From assembly GCA_032718475.1 (NCBI GenBank), contig JAUCBJ010002091.1:1-29767 (forward strand): DNA of 29,767 nt, in the 5' to 3' direction. The notes under the pieces were generated by a model that had not been told where the DNA came from, did no database searches, and was given only the letters and a program-made list of their open reading frames with translations. Shown here piece after piece: positions 1-9,843 of the stretch. The first letter of the stretch is position 1; each line of letters begins with the position of its first letter. The position numbers were made by a program, and so were the translations under genes. This stretch comes from Nemertoderma westbladi (lineage: Eukaryota; Xenacoelomorpha; Nemertodermatida; Nemertodermatidae).

Positions 1-250
1 GTATTCCCTATAGGCCTATTATATATTTATATATATTTGTGCTAAAATTATACCGGTATTCTGCGATAAACCTAGTCTGTAATAATACTTATATATAATA
101 TAAGCATACCGGTATTCTAATATATTATATATATTAAGCTACACTGAGTAGTAGTATCGGTAATTAATTACTAGGCTAGCAGTTAATACTGAATTACTAG
201 ACTTGTTCAGACTGTAATATAGCAGTGGGCATTCAACTGTACACACAAAT
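1..250 (+). other. Retrotransposon leader, AT-rich, no gene
   Basis: This AT-rich stretch precedes the first ATG of the BEL/Pao element. It contains two copies of the 11-mer taccggtattc (about 51 and 108), which also occurs near 9124. No LTR boundary, primer-binding site or TATA element can be assigned with confidence. Confidence 0.4.
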
Positions 251-2275
251 ATGTCTGATACTAAGCAGAACCTGTCAGACAGTTTATTAGACGTAACGAT
301 TTGCGACTCAGATAGGGATGTGGAACCGTCTGGTCGTAAGTCCAGTTCACCTCCCACTGTGAGGAAGGTCATCCCTCCAGTAATAATAAAAGAACCTAGG
401 CTAGTCCAACATCGTAGGTCTATCATAGGCACTCGAGCTCAGGTCAAGCGGGACCAGGAAGCAGCGCAACGGCAACAACCCGCGAGTCAAGAACTTATTA
501 CTCAGCGGCCCAGCAGCTCCAGTAGTGAGGATACTGTAGAGCTGACACCCGAGCGCGGAGCAGAGATGACGGATGCGGTTTATAAGGATCCCCTTCTCAT
601 CCTTCCTGCAGCAGTGCTCACTAGGTTATTAATCGCGGTGGAAGAACACCAGATCGATTGGGCGAGAAGTCAACGATCAACTAGAGATAGTTATGCGGGA
701 TACACGAGGGAAGAACTGAAGTCTATTGTCGAGTCGCAATGGAACTTCCCCGGACCCGGACTCCCGTTTGATTTATCAGAGGCAGCCTGGGAAGACATAC
801 ACCAGATGGGAGTAGCCAAGGAGACCATAGATCCAGCTGTGTGGAAGAGGTCTGCAGCCGGATACGTACAGGGATTCTTCAGCTCTATGGAGCGAATAGA
901 AAAACAACTGTTACAACAACCTCAAGGACCTCAAGAGCAGGGACAACTACTTTATCAAGTTAGAGAAAGAGTTCTACGTATTAGGCTAATCTTATCAGCC
1001 TTTGAGGAGGCTTCTAAACGAAGACAAGACACGTCGTTGCAGGTTGCCGTGAAGACTTGGTTTCAGCGGGTGAGTCGCCAGGTTCAAGGAGCAGCTCAGT
1101 GGAAAGCTCAGCTGGAAGAGCGCTCAACCCATGGAGAATCAACAGACGCTACTTTTTCCCAAGTGGAAAGTGAAGCGACAGCAGAGAAACCGCATAAGAG
1201 GGATGCCATTGACATCTATCTGTCAGACTATCAGCGTTTTGTGGGAGATGAAGAGTTGAGGAGAAGGCTAAATGGCCTTAGCCCTAATAGTGAAGGAGCC
1301 CAGCGTGTGTTGGATGCAATTGATGTGGATAGGTTAGCGGCGAACCAAGCTAAATTCGATGAACAACTGCGCATCGCTAGAGAAAAGGAGGAACAAGTAA
1401 GGAAAAAACGTATAGAAGACAGAAAGATAGCAGCCGTGGCAGAGGCAGAAAGAAAAGCGGCCTTGGCAGAAGCAGTGGCAGAGGCAAAAGCGGCAGCAGC
1501 AGAAGCCAAGGCAAAGGCAAAGGCGGCAGCGGCAGAGGCAGCGGCAGAGGCAAAAGCGGCAGCGGCAGAGGCAAAAGCGGCAGCGCTGGCGGAGGCAGAA
1601 CGGAGAGCGGCTGAGGAGATCAACCAATTAGAATTGGAGAGCATTCAGGAGAATCAAGACTGCATAAATAAACAGTTAACAGCTAGTAATATGCAGATGA
1701 TGAATCGATCTACTCCCAAAAGACAGGGATATACATCATCTGAGGAAGGCGATACCACCGATACTGAAGGCAAGGGAAATAGATCTCGTCTAAGTAGACG
1801 TAAAAGAACATTCCACCGTCAAAAATTGCCTGATTTGCCTCCAGCTGTTAGAAGGCAACTAAGTAATAACAACTTAGGTAGTACAGAGCCCACAGACCAA
1901 ATAATTAAAATAGAAAGACTCCCTACTATAGTAGATGAGCCTGAAATAATTAGGCCTGTTCTTGAAATCACCCCTTCGGTGATAAACACACCTGTGCTCC
2001 CTGAAACTACCTCTAAGTTCCCCCTGCATAGCACTAAGCTATCTATGCCTATTAAAACAGCCCATGAGACAGTTCATGCTCTGGACCCCGAGCGAAATAT
2101 TTCTAGTTTATCGCCCGTTGTCCCTCGTCCGCCCGCTACAACGTTGGCGAATCCCGTTTCGGCGGTTGATTGGGTGGACGAGAGACGGCGGGGGATGGAC
2201 ATTCTCCTCGGAAAGATGGAGGAGAATCAGATTCGCTCCTCCCGACAGGTCCGAGAGTTAGAAGGGACTAAGTAA
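251..2275 (+). CDS. BEL/Pao ORF1, Ala/Glu/Lys-rich coiled-coil protein (674 aa)
   Basis: ORF1 lies upstream of the Gag-Pol ORF of the same element. Residues 1-110 are Ser/Pro/Arg-rich and probably disordered. Residues ~110-300 look helical with several Trp. Residues ~375-460 form a strongly charged Ala/Glu/Lys coil with a 7-residue period (AEAKAAA) encoded by a 21-bp imperfect DNA repeat. Near residue 512 there is a basic patch (RLSRRKRTFHRQK) that could bind nucleic acid or act as a nuclear localisation signal. I see no protease, zinc knuckle or polymerase motif. The canonical Gag domain is in ORF2, so ORF1 is extra; a structural role is inference only. The stop lies 4 nt before the ORF2 ATG, and ORF2 is in the +1 frame. 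The start is the first ATG, with A at -3. Confidence 0.75.
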   Translation: MSDTKQNLSDSLLDVTICDSDRDVEPSGRKSSSPPTVRKVIPPVIIKEPRLVQHRRSIIGTRAQVKRDQEAAQRQQPASQELITQRPSSSSSEDTVELTPERGAEMTDAVYKDPLLILPAAVLTRLLIAVEEHQIDWARSQRSTRDSYAGYTREELKSIVESQWNFPGPGLPFDLSEAAWEDIHQMGVAKETIDPAVWKRSAAGYVQGFFSSMERIEKQLLQQPQGPQEQGQLLYQVRERVLRIRLILSAFEEASKRRQDTSLQVAVKTWFQRVSRQVQGAAQWKAQLEERSTHGESTDATFSQVESEATAEKPHKRDAIDIYLSDYQRFVGDEELRRRLNGLSPNSEGAQRVLDAIDVDRLAANQAKFDEQLRIAREKEEQVRKKRIEDRKIAAVAEAERKAALAEAVAEAKAAAAEAKAKAKAAAAEAAAEAKAAAAEAKAAALAEAERRAAEEINQLELESIQENQDCINKQLTASNMQMMNRSTPKRQGYTSSEEGDTTDTEGKGNRSRLSRRKRTFHRQKLPDLPPAVRRQLSNNNLGSTEPTDQIIKIERLPTIVDEPEIIRPVLEITPSVINTPVLPETTSKFPLHSTKLSMPIKTAHETVHALDPERNISSLSPVVPRPPATTLANPVSAVDWVDERRRGMDILLGKMEENQIRSSRQVRELEGTK

Positions 2276-2279
2276 GGCT

Positions 2280-5200
2280 ATGGAGTTGCAAGAAGTGCAG
2301 CAAAGTATCGCGCTAGAACGCGATAAATTAACAAATTTACAAAAGGGTATACCACCACCCTCTGTAACAATGTGTCAACCCATTAGGTCTGAAGTATCTC
2401 ATGCGCAAGGTGTGGAGCCTACACGCATCTATACTGCTAGCGAAGTAGAAACTCCTATAGTGAACCCTATTAAGGGTAGTTATAGACCTGTTGATAATGA
2501 TATTCCATATAGAACAGATCATAATCCGAGAAATTTATATACCGATAACTCGATATTCAATAATACGATGGCCCAAGAAAGTTTTACGCGTCAAATGGCT
2601 AGAACCGAAGCCCGGCAAGCGGTGAAGGTGGGAGAGATCGTCAAGTTCAATGGAGATGAGATGAAATGGTTACCTTTTAATGAATATTACAAAGATAACA
2701 TACAGAACTCTGTACTATCTAATGGAGAGAAACTTAGATTCCTCATCGAGTGCTTGGAAGGATCTCCCAAGTTAATGGCGTTAAAATTTATTGGACATCC
2801 GGATGGATTAAGACAAGTTTGGGATACACTAAACATCAGGTATGGTGATAGGAATAACATAGCTGGGTATTTGTATGCAAAGCTGGTAGCGCCCCGAAAG
2901 CACGTTCTTAGCAGCGGAATTATCGAGTTTTCCGATGAAATTCAGGAGATCTGCAGACAATTAGATTGGCTAGGTAAGTCTCATGAGTATCAGAACACTA
3001 TGGTTATTAGAGCAGTGGCTTCTACTTTACCAAAGGGTGGAGTAGGTACACGCTGGGATAAGAAAGTGTTATATATGAGGGAACAACAACGACAAGACCC
3101 TACCATGGCTGATCTCATGTCATTCCTGGATGGAGAGGTGAAATTGCAACTCCTCAAGCAATCCAGAGAGAAGACACCGGAAAACAAGGTAAGTGAAAAA
3201 CCCGTCTCCAGAAGAAAGGTGACACCAGTGTGTTATACCGACGACGGCGAAAGCCAAGCTTCCCAAGGGGAGGATAGCGGGAAAGACACTGAAAGATCTT
3301 ATTATGTCAATAAAATACCTAAAGATCAGGTAAGTAAACTTAGGTCTCGAACAAATGACAGGAGAGAACAGGTAAGAAAAACTCCTCCTACGTCTCCCAA
3401 GAGAATTCCGGTGAGAAAGCCCGAAGAAAGGGCAAGTGTACACAATGTGACTCAAGGGAAAGTGAGTAACATCAAACTGAAATGTGCGCTATGCGACGGG
3501 ACCCACCGTTTGAATATGTGTGATGACTTCCTGAAGAAATCGTTGGCGGAGAGACGAGAAGTCATGTGGGATAAGCGGTTATGTTATAATTGCCTCAGAC
3601 AAGGACACCAACGGCGTACCTGTTTCTCTGACATAAAGTGTGCAAAATGTGGTGCGAAACATCATACCTTGTTGCACTCTGAATTCGAGCGAAATAGTCC
3701 GAATCAGGTAAGTGATTCCGAGCTACATGTCCAATTCAGTGATGTGAACGACACTGATCAGTCTGAAATGGAAGGATTCTACACAGATGAGTTCTCCGAC
3801 GAAAACGAATCCTGTTACATGATAAATACCGCAGTGTATCGAGCACTCACATACGAAAAAGATACAGACAGCGACCTCACTCTATCTACTTCTAATCAAC
3901 AACCTTCTTGGAAGGAGACAACTTCCAATATAGGAATCCGAGAATTTCCTGTAGTCCAGTTGCGAGTCCATGGACCTAAGCGGAGTTATGTAGTGAACGC
4001 CCTCTTAGACTCCGGCAGCACAGGAACGTTCATTGATAGAGAACTAGCCGAAGATATATTCGATGGACAACCCAAGTTCCGAACTAAACTAAACATGTCA
4101 GGAATCATGCAAGTTTGGAAATCTACAATAACAGCTGATTATTATGTAGGAGCGTTGTCTACACCCCAGGACGAGCTAGGAAAACATAGCATCAGGTCAG
4201 TGAAAATGGTGGCTATAAAGAACTTCGCTACTACTCAAGCAGACCTTTATAATTGGGACGAAGATGAGAGTATACAACATCTTAACATACCTCGATTCCC
4301 TACAGATTATCCTGGAGTGCAGATACTCATCGGCCAAAACGCGCATGAGGCGCTGGAGACATTAGAGAAACGGCCTGCTCAACCGCAGCCATTACAGACC
4401 TATGCGGTAAGAACTAGAGTAGGTTGGTACTTTACTGGACCTTCCCGTAGAACACTTAGAGAAAGACTACCGTCAGAGAACTTCTGCCAGGTAAGTGAAT
4501 GGGAAGATGATACTAGTGAAGGAGACAATTTAACTGAGGGAACTCCATACTCCTCAGACAACGACGATATTCACCAGCTTTTCGATGAGGAGAATACCAT
4601 CGATCTCCTTAAGGAAAACGAGACTTGGCAAAACCAAGTGAACTTATGTCAACTTCTCTATCCATCTGAACGAGAAGCGTATAACGACGAATTGAATGAC
4701 GCCATTGAGCGCTGCAATGCCAAGACTCGAGACGAACATGCCGTAAGATTCTTTACGCAGGAAGCAGTAGAGCCCAATTCCTACGATAAAGCTTTATCAG
4801 TGGAAGAGGAAAGGGCCAAGCAGATCCAAGAGACAACTACACGTTTCCTAAAAGATCAAGGTCGGTATGAAGTCGGTCTACCCTTCCGTAAGAGAGAACC
4901 GAAGTTCATCAATAACAGACCTTTGGCGGAAAAAAGAATCGTGCAACTCCATCGACGCCTTACGGCTAATTCTTCAGCTAAAGCGATGTATCAAACCCAG
5001 CTGGAGAAATTTATTCATAAGGGATACGCGGAGAGAGTACCGGAAGAAACACCTGTTACAGAAAGAACGTATTACTTAACTCACCATTACGTTCCTAAAC
5101 CCGGTAAACCAAACGAAGTAAGAGTAGTGTTTGATGGCTCCGCTCTTTACATGGGACAATCCCTTAACTCTGAATTGTTACCCGGACCCAACTTACTTCA

Positions 5201-8200
5201 ATCCTTGTTGGGAATTCTTCTACGATTGAGACAATATTCGATTGCTTTCGCCTCCGATATAGAAGGCATGTTCTTGCAAGTTAAAGTGTTGGAGAAGGAT
5301 CGAGATAGCCTACGATTTCTGTGGTGGCCCGAAGGAGATCTCAACCAAAAACCGGTGGAGTATTGGATGACCATCCAGGCCTTTGGGATAATCTCAAGCC
5401 CTTCCAACGCCTGTTCTGTAGTGCGTACCACTGCAGAAGACAATCGAGATGCCTTCTCGAAGGAAGTGATCGACAACATCAAGAGGGATATCTACATGGA
5501 CGACAATTTGAAGTCCCTTCCATCAGTTGAGGAAGCCATTGAAGTTGCTAAGGGTACGGTAGAGTGCTTAAAAAGAGGTGGGTTTAGATTAACGAAATTC
5601 ACCAGCAACTCCCGTGAGTTTCTGGAGTCAATCCCTGCGGAAGAGCGAGGAGCGAAAGATCTCGATTTGATCAAAGATGATCTGCCAGAAACCAAGACAC
5701 TCGGCTTGAAATGGGACACAGAGAGGGATATCCTGTTTTTTCAGCTAAAACAACGAGATAATCCAGTTCGAACCAAGCGGATTTGTTTAAGTATACTGAG
5801 CACTTATTTCGACCCATTGGGATTTATTAGCCCAGTTATATTGATTGCTCGTAGTTTGGTACAACAAATGTGGCTTGAAAACCACTCATGGGACGATCCA
5901 CTTAAGGGAGAATTATTGAAGAAGTGGATGAAATGGGAAGATTCTCTGCCATCTATCGAGGATTTTATAATTTCCCGTTCATATTTTGGACACGTTCTCC
6001 CTACGTATTCCTATCAACTCCATGTGTTTGGAGACGCCAGCGATATGGGAATAGGTATAGTAGCCTACCTAAGAGTGGAAACTCCAGATGGAATCAAGGT
6101 AGCCTTGGTTACTTCTAAGGCCTTAATCAACAACAAGTTGAAAGTTCCTCGAGCGGAGTTAAAGGCGGCTCTATACGCTACAGCCATCGGCCGGAATGTA
6201 ACAGAACAGATTGACTATCCATTAGAGAAAACTGTCTATTGGACCGACGCTTTGCTCGTGTTAGAGTATATAACCAATGAAGTCTGTCAGTTCAGCGTCT
6301 TCGTTACCAACAGAGTAGCCATCATACTTAGTCGCACGACGATGGACCAATGGAGACATTGTCCCGGAACGCTTAATCCGGCAGACATCGCTTCCAGGGG
6401 AGCGACTCCAAGGGAACTAGTAAATACTCCCGAATGGTTAGGAGGACCTGACTTTCTCTACCGAGAAGAAGAAGAATGGCCACCCCATCTCACAACAGCA
6501 GAGATCAGACAGGCCAAGGGAGCGGAGAAGGTTAAACCCAAAACTCGAGCGAGTAAATCGAAGTTGTTTAAACCTGCGGTTGATCTATCTGTATTATTTA
6601 CTTCCGGAGAAGATGCCTTGGATCAGAAATCCACAGCCACAGATAAAGAAGTCTTGGAAATCCGTGATAAGGATTGGAAATCTGGAATACCAGATACCTC
6701 ACAGGGACTCTCACCTCTCTTGCAGAGAGCGATACGTCACTACAGTTCCTGGAATCGGCTTTGTAAAGCTGTCACCTATTTGAAACGATGTTTTCATCAT
6801 CGTTACTCCGGAACAAAGACCGATGGTGATGATATTCCACCAACATCTGCAAGAGTCCATGTTGTTAAAGATCTCCCCAAGTACAAGATATCCGACAGGT
6901 TTCTAAAGGAGAAGATCAGCTACAAGGAGCATGATGAAACCAACAAACAGATGCTAAGGCTTCTACAATGCTATGAGGATTCCGATAAGTATTTCCTGTT
7001 GTTAAGAAATCCGCAGATGCGCTTAAAGGATCGCTTCTCTAGCACCATGATAGATGGGTTGATACGTGTTGGAGGTAGGCTCACTAACGCCCCATTATCC
7101 TTTGACACTAAGTTTCCCATACTTATTAGAAATCTTGATATACAAATCAAGATGATTGTAGATGTTCATAGCAGACTGTACCATGCGGGTAGAGAACGAG
7201 TTCTGAGCGAAATTCGAACTCGCTACTATTTTTATAAACCCCGTAGAGCTCTGAACCAAGTTCTTAGGAACTGCATACCCTGTAGGAAAGCATTCAGTAG
7301 GCCTTTAACACAGCGAGAGGCAGAATTACCTAGGGAACGAGTAAGCTTTTATGAACCACCCTTTACTAATACTGGTGTGGATTTATTTGGCCCTATTGAA
7401 GTATATCGTGCTAGGACTATAGTCAAGAGATGGTGCGTCATCTTCGTGTGCATGACTTGTCGAGCCATCCATCTTGATATGGTGAACGATCTATCCACTA
7501 ACAGCTTCGTCTTAAGTTTACGACGACAGATCGCTCGCTTCGGAACTAGTAATACCATGCGATCGGACAAGGGAACGAACTTCATTGGCGCCAATAACGA
7601 AATCCAGGCTTACGTGAAGGACTGGAACCAAAGACAGGTGGACGATCAGCTAAGAATAACCGCGTCTAGCTGGACCTTCAACGCCGCCGACGCCCCTTGG
7701 TGGGGAGGAAGTTGGGAGAGATTGATTCGGAGTGTTAAGACAGCATTTCACTTTATAGTGCCGTGCCGTGCGTATCTCACCGACGAACTTTTGCGGACGT
7801 TAATGGAGGAAATCGCTGCCTATCTCAACGAGAGACCGCTTATGCCCGTCTCATCGAGTCCCGATTCCCTGGAAGCGCTAACACCCGCGCACTTCTTACT
7901 TAAGAAACCTGTAGCCATGCTTCCCCAATCAGAGATTGTCGACGGAGATGAATATTGCCGCCGAACTTGGCAACTTATGCAATTGCTATCTCGTCGTTTC
8001 GCTGATCACTTTGAAAAGCATTATCTGCCCACACTACAACTTCGAACTAAGTGGTTTGCGCAGCAAGAAAATGTCAGCGCCGGAGATATGGTGCTTATTG
8101 TGGATCCCGACCTCCCACGTAAGCGGTGGCAGACAGGACGCATCATAGAGACTCACATTTCAAGTGACGGTTTAGTACGATCAGTAGAACTCGTAGTTAT

Positions 8201-8399
8201 GCGGCGCAACTTCAAAAAACCGGGAATAATATTTGAGACGCAACAACTCAATCGCCCAGTTGGTCGTTTATGTTTATTAGAAAGAGACAGAGAACTTTCC
8301 GGAAACTATGGAAGGCAAGACACTCTTCCCACGACCACCTCCCTAATTCCTCAAACATCTAGGGACTCCCACCTTAATGCGTCTGGAGTGGGCGTATGA
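2280..8399 (+). CDS. BEL/Pao Gag-Pol polyprotein (2039 aa)
   Basis: A complete retrotransposon polyprotein. Domains in order: N-terminal coil (1-25); DUF1759 Gag-like region (~120-290); zinc knuckles at C402/C405/H409/C414, C435/C438/H443/C448 (canonical CX2CX4HX4C) and C454/C457 with His; aspartic protease with DSGS at 577-580; reverse transcriptase with catalytic D993 and YMDD at 1072-1075; RNase H with D1252, E1293, D1323, D1369; integrase zinc site H1630/H1635/C1665/C1668; DDE core D1701/D1763/E1813; DUF5641-like C-terminus (~1900-2005). All catalytic residues I looked for are present and there is no internal stop, so the copy may be active. The ATG at 2280 follows the ORF1 stop at 2273-2275, so expression needs reinitiation, an internal start or a +1 shift in the open overlap 2262-2275. 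Several perfect 5' splice-site matches lie in the Gag and protease-linker part. Confidence 0.95.
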   Translation: MELQEVQQSIALERDKLTNLQKGIPPPSVTMCQPIRSEVSHAQGVEPTRIYTASEVETPIVNPIKGSYRPVDNDIPYRTDHNPRNLYTDNSIFNNTMAQESFTRQMARTEARQAVKVGEIVKFNGDEMKWLPFNEYYKDNIQNSVLSNGEKLRFLIECLEGSPKLMALKFIGHPDGLRQVWDTLNIRYGDRNNIAGYLYAKLVAPRKHVLSSGIIEFSDEIQEICRQLDWLGKSHEYQNTMVIRAVASTLPKGGVGTRWDKKVLYMREQQRQDPTMADLMSFLDGEVKLQLLKQSREKTPENKVSEKPVSRRKVTPVCYTDDGESQASQGEDSGKDTERSYYVNKIPKDQVSKLRSRTNDRREQVRKTPPTSPKRIPVRKPEERASVHNVTQGKVSNIKLKCALCDGTHRLNMCDDFLKKSLAERREVMWDKRLCYNCLRQGHQRRTCFSDIKCAKCGAKHHTLLHSEFERNSPNQVSDSELHVQFSDVNDTDQSEMEGFYTDEFSDENESCYMINTAVYRALTYEKDTDSDLTLSTSNQQPSWKETTSNIGIREFPVVQLRVHGPKRSYVVNALLDSGSTGTFIDRELAEDIFDGQPKFRTKLNMSGIMQVWKSTITADYYVGALSTPQDELGKHSIRSVKMVAIKNFATTQADLYNWDEDESIQHLNIPRFPTDYPGVQILIGQNAHEALETLEKRPAQPQPLQTYAVRTRVGWYFTGPSRRTLRERLPSENFCQVSEWEDDTSEGDNLTEGTPYSSDNDDIHQLFDEENTIDLLKENETWQNQVNLCQLLYPSEREAYNDELNDAIERCNAKTRDEHAVRFFTQEAVEPNSYDKALSVEEERAKQIQETTTRFLKDQGRYEVGLPFRKREPKFINNRPLAEKRIVQLHRRLTANSSAKAMYQTQLEKFIHKGYAERVPEETPVTERTYYLTHHYVPKPGKPNEVRVVFDGSALYMGQSLNSELLPGPNLLQSLLGILLRLRQYSIAFASDIEGMFLQVKVLEKDRDSLRFLWWPEGDLNQKPVEYWMTIQAFGIISSPSNACSVVRTTAEDNRDAFSKEVIDNIKRDIYMDDNLKSLPSVEEAIEVAKGTVECLKRGGFRLTKFTSNSREFLESIPAEERGAKDLDLIKDDLPETKTLGLKWDTERDILFFQLKQRDNPVRTKRICLSILSTYFDPLGFISPVILIARSLVQQMWLENHSWDDPLKGELLKKWMKWEDSLPSIEDFIISRSYFGHVLPTYSYQLHVFGDASDMGIGIVAYLRVETPDGIKVALVTSKALINNKLKVPRAELKAALYATAIGRNVTEQIDYPLEKTVYWTDALLVLEYITNEVCQFSVFVTNRVAIILSRTTMDQWRHCPGTLNPADIASRGATPRELVNTPEWLGGPDFLYREEEEWPPHLTTAEIRQAKGAEKVKPKTRASKSKLFKPAVDLSVLFTSGEDALDQKSTATDKEVLEIRDKDWKSGIPDTSQGLSPLLQRAIRHYSSWNRLCKAVTYLKRCFHHRYSGTKTDGDDIPPTSARVHVVKDLPKYKISDRFLKEKISYKEHDETNKQMLRLLQCYEDSDKYFLLLRNPQMRLKDRFSSTMIDGLIRVGGRLTNAPLSFDTKFPILIRNLDIQIKMIVDVHSRLYHAGRERVLSEIRTRYYFYKPRRALNQVLRNCIPCRKAFSRPLTQREAELPRERVSFYEPPFTNTGVDLFGPIEVYRARTIVKRWCVIFVCMTCRAIHLDMVNDLSTNSFVLSLRRQIARFGTSNTMRSDKGTNFIGANNEIQAYVKDWNQRQVDDQLRITASSWTFNAADAPWWGGSWERLIRSVKTAFHFIVPCRAYLTDELLRTLMEEIAAYLNERPLMPVSSSPDSLEALTPAHFLLKKPVAMLPQSEIVDGDEYCRRTWQLMQLLSRRFADHFEKHYLPTLQLRTKWFAQQENVSAGDMVLIVDPDLPRKRWQTGRIIETHISSDGLVRSVELVVMRRNFKKPGIIFETQQLNRPVGRLCLLERDRELSGNYGRQDTLPTTTSLIPQTSRDSHLNASGVGV

Positions 8400-8867
8400 C
8401 TATAATATTTTCTCTGTTTTATTTATTTTACATATAAATATTATTATTTACTTTATTATAATCGTTTTTATTTAATTTTAGTTAAGTAGAGTGTTATTTT
8501 GGATTATTTAGTAGACTAGTGCAATATATTAGTGTTTATTACGTAATTACCTAATATACTTAGTGCGACGGCGAGAAACAATTATTTTCTCTTTCCTTAC
8601 TGTCCGTATTATATTATAAATGCGAGACTATAGTAAGATGATATGTCCGTACTTATTAAAGTACAATAAAGCCACTACTATATTAAAGTATTATTGGTAG
8701 GCAGAGTATTAGGAATGCAAAGTTCAGATCCTCGTGTCTCGGCTAAACCAAGCTCTGGGTAGACCTTGGAAACGACTTGCCTCTTCACACTGACATTGCC
8801 TCGTGCGATATTGCTCTTCTACCGTATATTAAATAATACAATATAGTAGCGTGTTGTCCCTTTAACA
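8400..8867 (+). repeat. 3' UTR and candidate 3' LTR of the BEL/Pao element
   Basis: After the Gag-Pol stop comes an AT-rich segment with no ORF. A possible LTR starts with TGTT at 8492, after a short purine run (aagtagag), and may end at AACA at 8864-8867, giving about 376 bp. It contains a polyadenylation signal AATAAA at 8665-8670, as expected for an R region. The call is tentative because the matching 5' LTR is not in the window. The sequence just after the proposed end (gtggcgtataacg) loosely resembles a primer-binding site, which is unexplained. Confidence 0.45.
8665..8670 (+). promoter_or_regulatory. Polyadenylation signal of the BEL/Pao element
   Basis: AATAAA lies 266 nt after the Gag-Pol stop inside the candidate 3' LTR. 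Its placement suits the end of the retrotransposon transcript. Confidence 0.5.
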
Positions 8868-8885
8868 GTGGCGTATAACGCAAAA

Positions 8886-9030
8886 TAAATCTGTTAAACC
8901 CTTTGACCATCTGTAATTCTAGTCTATTAAGATATCGCGGCACCCACCGATATACTTGAAAGACAAATTATAGAATCAGTGGTTAACGTCCCCAGACAAG
9001 TTCTGGAATAAATCGGTGCCCATCTCAAAT
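8886..9030 (+). repeat. Diverged direct repeat, copy A
   Basis: This segment aligns with 9066-9212 at an offset of about 178 bp. Shared blocks include aaatctgt, taattctagtc, ttaagatatcg, gacaaatt, agac-gttct and the final tctggaat/tctagaat. It is non-coding and sits just after the retrotransposon. Confidence 0.6.
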
Positions 9031-9065
9031 ATTAATTATTTAATATTTGCAAATCAAATAAGTCA

Positions 9066-9212
9066 AAATCTGTAAAACTCAGATCCTTCAATAATTCTAG
9101 TCATTTAAGATATCGTAGCATTTACCGGTATTCTTAAAAGGACAAATTTTACAGAATTAAGGATCTTGTGTCCCTAGACATGTTCTAGAATCAAAATATG
9201 TCCATTTAATTA
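9066..9212 (+). repeat. Diverged direct repeat, copy B
   Basis: Second copy of the duplicated ~145-bp segment, diverged by substitutions and small indels from copy A. It contains the word taccggtattc also found twice at the start of the window. Confidence 0.6.
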
Positions 9213-9843
9213 TCAAATAATAAAATTTCAGGGAATAAATTTAAATTCATGCCTTTAATGAATTTAATAAATTGCCTTTTTACGCAATTTATAACATTCC
9301 CAAAATTCCATTAATTAATAGATCAAGGGAGCGGAGATTATATTATTATTCGTATGAGTGTGCGAAAATCTCCCAAACATAGTCAATAGCCGATAAAATT
9401 CATAAAGTCATGTATGGAAGGAACATTGACTATTAAAGAATTACTATTAAATAACATCCCAGATCTGTATGCATTGGAATTACTCTAATTCTACCGCTAG
9501 CTTTGCATAATGTCACCATAGCAACAACCACGCTAGAATTGGAATTGAGTTAAAAGAACAATCGAAAGCTTGTCCCATTGAATAGCATAGAGAATAAACA
9601 GTGCACTGCTAGTATCCCAGGATACATGATAATAACGTGACATTCTGGAAGGCACTGACTAACGGACAAGTGAATCGAGTGTGTGTAAGTTGTGACAAGT
9701 TGTGTGTGGTATTTATGAGTTTATAGGCGAATGTTACTACTAAGGTGTGTTTACAGTAGCTAGTCGCAATCGTGAAAGTAACCTAACTCTCCAAGGAAAA
9801 CCTGAAGTATATCTAAGCTTTTGGGGACGGACAGTGGAGTGAC
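9213..9843. other. Intergenic AT-rich DNA with a branched inverted-repeat structure
   Basis: No gene is visible. At 9231-9301 three nested or adjacent inverted repeats could fold into a branched structure: outer gggaat/attccc (9231-9236 with 9296-9301), inner aaattcat/atgaattt (9243-9250 with 9258-9265) and aaattgc/gcaattt (9269-9275 with 9284-9290). The remainder is unremarkable. Confidence 0.4.

Larger units (their letters stand above)
1..8867 (+). mobile_element. BEL/Pao LTR retrotransposon, 5' LTR not in window
   Basis: The assignment rests on the domain order in the second ORF: DUF1759-type Gag, zinc knuckles, aspartic protease, reverse transcriptase with YMDD, RNase H, zinc-binding and DDE integrase, and a C-terminal DUF5641-like domain, which is typical of BEL/Pao. 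Both ORFs are uninterrupted over about 8.1 kb, so the copy is probably young. No envelope-like ORF follows pol. I found no stretch of 1-250 repeated in 8400-8900, so the 5' LTR is probably upstream of the window. The right end is set at a candidate LTR end and is uncertain. Confidence 0.9.

Noticed and set aside
1231-1644. Minus-strand ORF of 137 aa rich in Ala and Ser
   Set aside because: It is the antisense shadow of the GCA/GAG/AAA-rich coiled-coil repeat of ORF1.
8868-8900. A second retrotransposon starting at a primer-binding-site-like gtggcgtataacg
   Set aside because: No gag-like sequence follows and the downstream DNA does not match the leader at 1-250.
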